Shown: piece after piece, positions 44,438 through 48,283 of the stretch | How the letters are laid out: each line of letters opens with the position of its first letter | Numbering within the stretch: the first letter of the stretch is position 1 | Assembly (NCBI GenBank): GCA_024277725.1 | Contig: JAJRUP010000013.1 | Span: 1 to 48,283 of the forward strand | Direction of reading: 5' to 3' | Length of the DNA stretch: 48,283 bases | Source of the DNA: a bacterium | GTDB taxonomy: Bacteria > CG2-30-53-67 | The notes under the pieces: model-generated | Seen by the model: only the letters and a program-made list of their open reading frames with translations | Database searches by the model: none | What the model was told of the DNA's origin: nothing | Translations under genes and position numbers: made by a program

Positions 44438-45511
44438 ATGGTCCCGACGGTTGAATGGAAAGATGGAAAGGTTCGGCTCATCGATCAGACCCGATTGCCC
44501 CGGGAAGTCGTCTATATCGATTATACGGATTACCGGGACGTGACCGGAGCGATTCGGGATCTCGTGGTCCGGGGAGCGCCTGCCATCGGAGTGACCGCTG
44601 CCCTGGGGGTTGCCCTGGGGGCTCAGGAGATCGAAGCAGACCGGCATGAAGAATTTCTCGCCCGTTTACAGCCGATCTGTGATCACTTGGCGTCGGCGAG
44701 ACCCACGGCGGTCAATCTCTTCTGGGCAATCGAAAGGATGCGTAAATTTGCCGCAGCGCAGAACAAACTCTCTCTGAAAGACTTGAAGAAGGCCCTCATT
44801 GAAGAAGCGGTCCGGATGGGGGAGGAGGACATTGCCGTCAATCGCGCCATGGGCGCCTTCGGTGCGGAATTCGTCGGGGATCCTGCAACGATCCTGACAC
44901 ACTGCAATGCCGGGTCGCTCGCCACGGTCGGTTACGGCACGGCCTTGGGGGTGATCTATGCCGCCCGGGAGCAGGGGAAACAGGTCCGGGTCTTTGCGGA
45001 CGAAACGCGCCCCATACTCCAGGGAGCCCGCCTGACCGCCTGGGAACTGATGGAAGAAGGGGTCGACGTCACTCTCATTACCGATAATATGGCCGGCCAT
45101 TTCATGAAGCAGGGGATGATCGACCTGGTGGTGGTCGGAACGGACCGGACCGTGGCCAACGGCGATGTGGCCAATAAGATCGGGACCTATTCCGTGGCTG
45201 TTCTCGCCAAGGAACATGGTATTCCCTTCTATGTGGCTGCCCCGACCTCCACGATCGACTTTTCCATTCCCACGGGCGACGGGATCCCCATCGAAGAGCG
45301 GGATCCTCGTGAGGTGACCTGTATCTGTAATCAGTTAGAGATCGCACCGGAGGGGGTCAAGGTGAAAAGCCCGGCCTTTGATGTCACCCCGGCACGCTAT
45401 ATCACGGCCATCATCACGGAAAAAGGGGCTTTCCGGCCCGCTGATCTGCACAAACTGAACGATCCGGAAGCCGATCCGGAAAGTTTCCGGCTTCATCCGG
45501 CCGGTGCATAG
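44438..45511 (+). CDS. mtnA: S-methyl-5-thioribose-1-phosphate isomerase
   Basis: The 357-residue enzyme of the methionine salvage pathway has VVRGAPAIG, the catalytic Cys in [28 protein letters not shown] and [20 protein letters not shown]. No other mtn gene is adjacent, so salvage may be completed elsewhere or MtnA may act in a short salvage route. AGAGGGT precedes the ATG. It is 63 bases after pheT and may be co-transcribed. Confidence 0.95.
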   Translation: MVPTVEWKDGKVRLIDQTRLPREVVYIDYTDYRDVTGAIRDLVVRGAPAIGVTAALGVALGAQEIEADRHEEFLARLQPICDHLASARPTAVNLFWAIERMRKFAAAQNKLSLKDLKKALIEEAVRMGEEDIAVNRAMGAFGAEFVGDPATILTHCNAGSLATVGYGTALGVIYAAREQGKQVRVFADETRPILQGARLTAWELMEEGVDVTLITDNMAGHFMKQGMIDLVVVGTDRTVANGDVANKIGTYSVAVLAKEHGIPFYVAAPTSTIDFSIPTGDGIPIEERDPREVTCICNQLEIAPEGVKVKSPAFDVTPARYITAIITEKGAFRPADLHKLNDPEADPESFRLHPAGA

Positions 45512-45552
45512 GAGGACCCAGGAAGGGGAGGGGATCTCTCCATTCGCTTTTT

Positions 45553-46077
45553 CTATCGTTGCTGTTTCCGGATCACCGTCACCCAGAGTTTCCGCCTGCC
45601 CCATTCCGTGGCGTCCTGGTGAGACCTGAAAAACACATCAATGTGATCCCCCTGGATCGCCCGCCCCTTATCGTGGACCACTCCCCATCCGTATCCGGGA
45701 ACATGCATCCGTGTGCCGTAGGGATAGCGGCGGATATCGGCAGCGATGATCCCTTTCTTCGCACGCGTCCCATCTGCCGTAATCCCCACTTTTTTCCGTT
45801 TTCCCTTGCTGGGACCGCTTGCGTAGACCGGTGGACCGATACAGCATTGCCGCCTCCACTCACAGCATTTCCGGCAGGCGCAATAGGCCGTGACGGTCAT
45901 GAGGATCCGTTCCTTTTCTTTCCCCCAGCCGGGGGGAAGAAGGCAACAGGCCAGGGTTTGGGTGAGGAAGAAAAGGAGGAGTAAAAGAGAGAAAAGAAAA
46001 ACCGCCCTCCTCGCGGGAGGGCGGTTCCGAAGTATCGGAGGATTGTAAACCGATCCGTGATGGGCCACTTCAGACAA
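45553..46077 (-). CDS. Exported 3D (Asp-Asp-Asp) domain protein
   Basis: The C-terminal half is a 3D double-psi beta-barrel with VTAYCACRKCC, GITADG, GTRMHVPGYGWGVVHDKG and GDHIDVFF, carrying the three conserved Asp residues. Related domains occur in murein lytic transglycosylases and resuscitation factors, so peptidoglycan cleavage is likely. A Cys-rich insert (CCEWRRQCC) is unusual. The long form (TTG 46077, or GTG 46068) includes a hydrophobic signal stretch ending LACC, possibly a lipoprotein signal. However, its N-terminal codons run through an intrinsic terminator and its T tract. ATG 45900 has a strong AAAGGA but gives no signal peptide. I favour the exported form on family grounds. 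Confidence 0.7.
   Translation of the reverse strand: MSEVAHHGSVYNPPILRNRPPARRAVFLFSLLLLLFFLTQTLACCLLPPGWGKEKERILMTVTAYCACRKCCEWRRQCCIGPPVYASGPSKGKRKKVGITADGTRAKKGIIAADIRRYPYGTRMHVPGYGWGVVHDKGRAIQGDHIDVFFRSHQDATEWGRRKLWVTVIRKQQR
45990..46026 (-). terminator. Intrinsic terminator on the minus strand, inside the 3D gene
   Basis: Minus strand: an 11-bp stem AACCGCCCTCC/GGAGGGCGGTT with a 5-base loop is followed by TTTCTTTTC. It lies 44 bases after the response-regulator stop and within the predicted N-terminal codons of the 3D protein. Confidence 0.9.
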
Positions 46078-47053
46078 AAAGTTTCCGGATCAGGGATGTG
46101 CGATTCTTGACCCCGACCTTGTCGAAGATATGTTTCAGATGTACCTTGACCGTATGTTCACTGATGAACATCCTCTCCCCGATTTCCATATTGCTGAACC
46201 CTTGAAAGATCAGAGTCACCAGCTCTTTTTCCCGCTTGGAAAGTCCGTGACGGATCGCAAAAGTATCGGGGTCGAAGGGGAGGTTCTTCAGGGGGACCTG
46301 GGTCATAACCAGGGTATAGTCATTCCCCCGGGGATCCTTCGGATCTCTTTCCAGCGACATGATCAGCATCTGTAGTGTATGTCCGTCGGGAAGGGTCCAC
46401 TCCGTCTCCGTCCGGTTGGATCGTTTTCGTCGCCGTGCCACCAAGGTCGTCGCATAGAGGTTCTTCAACAGCTTGATGACCGAGGGATGCAGACCATAGG
46501 GCGGTTTCGTCCGCGTCCGCGTGCCGGTACTGTAGCGGGAAAAGATCGCCTGGGCACCGGGATTCATGTAGATCGGTGTGCCTTCCGCGTCAAAGAGGAT
46601 CATGGCCGGCGGCGCTTCATTGCAGGCCTGTTCGAAAACCCGCCGTTCTTCCTTCATCCGGCGGAAAGCATCATCGTAGGCCATCTTGTCCCGGATCGAG
46701 GCCCGTACCCAGGCCAGCAGTTCCGCTTCCTGAATCGGACGGGTGAGATACTTGTCCGCTCCTCCGTTCAGCCCCGAGACGATGTCGTCGGTTGAGGTCC
46801 GCTCGGCGGTAAAAAGGATCACCGGGATATGGGCCGTCTTCGGGTTCTTTTTGATCCGTTTGCACAGTTCAATTCCGTTCACCTCGGGCATGTTCACGTC
46901 CAGAATCACAAGATCTATATTGTTCCTTTTCAGGATTTTATTCGTCTCTTTCGGGTTCTGCGTTGCATGTACGTAATACCCATTCAGTTCCAGGATGGTT
47001 TTGGAAAGGAGTAAATTATCCTGAATGTCATCAACTACCAAGATTTCGTTCAT
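46070..47053 (-). CDS. LuxR-type response regulator with receiver, PAS-like and HTH domains
   Basis: The 327-residue protein has a receiver domain with acidic pair DD8-9 and phosphoacceptor Asp52 (VILDVNMPEVNG) and Thr82. The usual receiver Lys is Arg105 (YLTRPIQ rather than LTKP). A PAS-like middle domain (about 135-240) follows, then a LuxR/FixJ helix-turn-helix (LSKREKELVTLIFQGFSNMEIGERM at about 271-295). It overlaps the kinase stop by four bases, so the two are coupled. The regulon is unknown. Confidence 0.9.
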   Translation of the reverse strand: MNEILVVDDIQDNLLLSKTILELNGYYVHATQNPKETNKILKRNNIDLVILDVNMPEVNGIELCKRIKKNPKTAHIPVILFTAERTSTDDIVSGLNGGADKYLTRPIQEAELLAWVRASIRDKMAYDDAFRRMKEERRVFEQACNEAPPAMILFDAEGTPIYMNPGAQAIFSRYSTGTRTRTKPPYGLHPSVIKLLKNLYATTLVARRRKRSNRTETEWTLPDGHTLQMLIMSLERDPKDPRGNDYTLVMTQVPLKNLPFDPDTFAIRHGLSKREKELVTLIFQGFSNMEIGERMFISEHTVKVHLKHIFDKVGVKNRTSLIRKLFV

Positions 47054-47847
47054 TGTTCTTCCTCACAAAAGTCTAGAGTAAATTCAATGCAGCCTTTTTT
47101 CCGGGAAACACCCAGTTTCCCTTTCATTAATCTCATGTAAAAATCGGCCAGGTGCAAAGCAAACTTCGTTTTTCCGGGAACCCTGCTGCTGGAGTTCCAA
47201 ACCAGTAATTCCCGGGGATCCATGATTCCCCGGCCGAGAAATTGAATAGCAATCCGGAAATCCTGTGAGGATGGTGCCTCACCCGTATTCCGGATCTTCC
47301 CCAGGGACACACGAATCTCCCGGGGCTGAAAGAGCTCCTCCCCTTCGTGAATGATCTGCATAAAGATCGTGTGCAACTTCTGCTCGTCGCCTCTGATTCG
47401 ATAAGAGCCTTTCGCTGCCCGATAGATCAGGGGAGGGGCCTCCGCCGGCCGGCCTTCCCGTATCCGTTCCATTGTAGACGTCAACAGAACATTAAGTGCC
47501 AGCGATGCCGGTCGGAGCTTTTGCTCGTGGCGAATCACTTTCGTGTAGTCGATCAGTTGATCAAGCGTCGAGAGAAGGAGGTTCCCTCTTTTCAGAATAA
47601 TTCTGAGTTGCTTCTGCTGCTCCTCATTCAGTTTGCCGATCCGCTTGCTCAGCAGGATCTCTGTGAATCCGAGGATCGTGTTCAACGGAGAACGGAGGTC
47701 ATGAGAAAGGGCGGAGATAATTGCATCCGTTTCCGGAAGCTCTTCCCAGTCAAACCGCATGGAGGACCCACTCTTCCGAAAAGAGACTTCGTAGATATTC
47801 TCCGCTAAACCACATGCCGTTTTCAGCTCCTGCTTACTCCTTGACAA
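47050..47847 (-). CDS. Histidine kinase with degenerate ATP-binding domain
   Basis: The 265-residue soluble protein has an intact HisKA helix pair with His49 in ALSHDLRSPLNTILG. The following CA domain is worn down. The N-box region reads IFMQIIHEGEE instead of the usual N..NA.K pattern. The G1 box Asp is missing (FLGRGI). No GxGLGL-type lid is seen. It may act as a phosphotransfer scaffold or phosphatase for the coupled response regulator rather than as an autokinase; this is inferred. TTG 47847 is a possible start with GGCAGG upstream. ATG 47760 is the alternative. Confidence 0.75.
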   Translation of the reverse strand: MSRSKQELKTACGLAENIYEVSFRKSGSSMRFDWEELPETDAIISALSHDLRSPLNTILGFTEILLSKRIGKLNEEQQKQLRIILKRGNLLLSTLDQLIDYTKVIRHEQKLRPASLALNVLLTSTMERIREGRPAEAPPLIYRAAKGSYRIRGDEQKLHTIFMQIIHEGEELFQPREIRVSLGKIRNTGEAPSSQDFRIAIQFLGRGIMDPRELLVWNSSSRVPGKTKFALHLADFYMRLMKGKLGVSRKKGCIEFTLDFCEEEQ

Positions 47848-47914
47848 ACCTGCCGCTCAATCTACCAGGAGATTCTGCTCACGCAGGGTAGACCCCCTCC
47901 TGGACAATATTACA

Positions 47915-47943
47915 ATTATAGCACTTTTCTTTGATTCCCACAA
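47915..47943 (-). promoter_or_regulatory. Sigma70-like promoter for the kinase-regulator operon
   Basis: Minus strand: TTGTGG (47943-47938), 17-base spacer, perfect TATAAT (47920-47915). The leader of about 60 bases can form competing hairpins (CCAGGAG/CTCCTGG or TCTACC/GGTAGA). Confidence 0.65.
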
Positions 47944-48067
47944 TGGAAGAAGTTAGTTATTTCGGGGCGAAAATTGCTACAATTTAACACTTTAGATAAA
48001 CCTTTAAGAAACAACGTGGTAACATACAACACTTCAAGTTAAATGTAAAGCTTTATTTTGCTTTTTT
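47944..48067. other. AT-rich non-coding stretch
   Basis: It shows no gene, tRNA or strong terminator. A weak AAAGC/GCTTT stem with a T run lies near 48048-48067. Confidence 0.45.
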
Positions 48068-48163
48068 AATGAACTACCCCGCCGCAAGCAGCGGGGTATC
48101 AACTTCTCTATTTCGGTACATCACTCGCAGCAAGCTGCGGGGAATTAGACCCTAAAAGAGATT
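48068..48163 (-). repeat. REP/BIME-like double-hairpin repeat, copy 2
   Basis: It is an inverted copy of 17501-17595, 96 bp long, with one substitution and a single-base insertion. Both GC hairpins are preserved, including TACCCCGC/GCGGGGTA. Beyond it, 48164-48283 has no gene I can support. Confidence 0.85.
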
Positions 48164-48283
48164 AAATGGTCCTGTTCATTGATACAGTAATACACCGAGA
48201 GAACCTGCTGATGTGGGAGGATCTCCTCTCTGTGTATATGATGCACAGGCTCTTTGAGAATACGCGTAGGTAAGGATCATTCC

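Noticed and set aside
47866-47903. c-di-GMP (GEMM-like) riboswitch in the kinase leader
   Set aside because: A short CACGCAGGG-like string lies on the wrong strand and the conserved core is absent.
41864-48177. Shared 16-mer TAAATGGTCCTGTTCA after pheS and beside the copy 2 repeat
   Set aside because: One such match is close to chance expectation for a window this size, and the flanks do not align.
27129-48195. Similar GATACAGTAATRCAC strings at about 27127 and 48181
   Set aside because: The match is short and degenerate, with no extended alignment.
48166-48273. 35-codon frame at the right end beginning MVLFIDTVIH
   Set aside because: No ribosome binding site, no known family, adjacent to a repeat; too short to support.

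Overview
The window looks like chromosomal DNA from a Gram-negative bacterium of the Desulfobacterota type or a neighbouring lineage. That placement is an inference from gene order (tsaD-dus-ntrB-ntrC; phoH-7TM/HD-ybeY; thrS-infC-rpmI-rplT-pheS-pheT), a five-haem c-type cytochrome, a DsrE2 protein, a DUF4388 protein, envelope functions (HtrA, MurJ, FtsY) and the dispersed intergenic repeats. No phage, plasmid, IS or CRISPR locus was found. The sequence is mainly dense core genome with an accessory-looking first 12 kb.

Layout. 1-548 is non-coding and starts with four nested hairpins. 549-3727 (+) carries a redox/sulfur-flavoured group: five-haem cytochrome, small membrane protein, cyclic-nucleotide-binding protein, DsrE2 and DUF4242. 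3740-3820 is a nonanucleotide repeat array where two genes converge. 3813-7734 (-) is a translationally coupled operon of a GCS2-type ligase, an M20 amidohydrolase and a cytoplasmic gamma-glutamyltransferase-like enzyme. A full-length SerA-like protein that has lost its catalytic Arg and His diverges from it. 9489-11822 (-) is a large acyltransferase-hydrolase fusion. 12009-17205 (+) is phoH, a c-di-AMP-phosphodiesterase-like 7TM/HD protein, ybeY and ftsY. 17206-17705 is a gap filled with four kinds of short repeat. 17706-22987 (-) holds a GlcD-type flavoprotein and smc.

23212-30470 (+, one exception) carries a DUF4388 protein, HtrA, a small secreted protein (-), a PEBP-like protein, a TlpA/ResA thioredoxin, an HU/IHF protein, thioredoxin with an ArsR-type regulator, and MurJ. 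30493-36579 (+) is a divergent polysaccharide deacetylase, tsaD, dus, and an NtrB/NtrC pair. 36731-44374 (+) holds a second HU gene, tRNA-Val(GAC) and the translation cluster thrS-infC-rpmI-rplT-pheS-pheT, then mtnA to 45511. The right end (-) is a two-component pair with a degenerate kinase, followed by a 3D-domain protein. The last 300 bases contain an inverted copy of the palindromic repeat seen at 17.5 kb.

Candidates for new biology are the ligase/amidohydrolase/GGT operon divergent from a catalytically dead-looking SerA paralogue; the acyltransferase-lipase fusion; the kinase with a broken ATP site; the AUA start of infC; structured leaders before thrS and pheS; and several families of 9-bp-period repeats.
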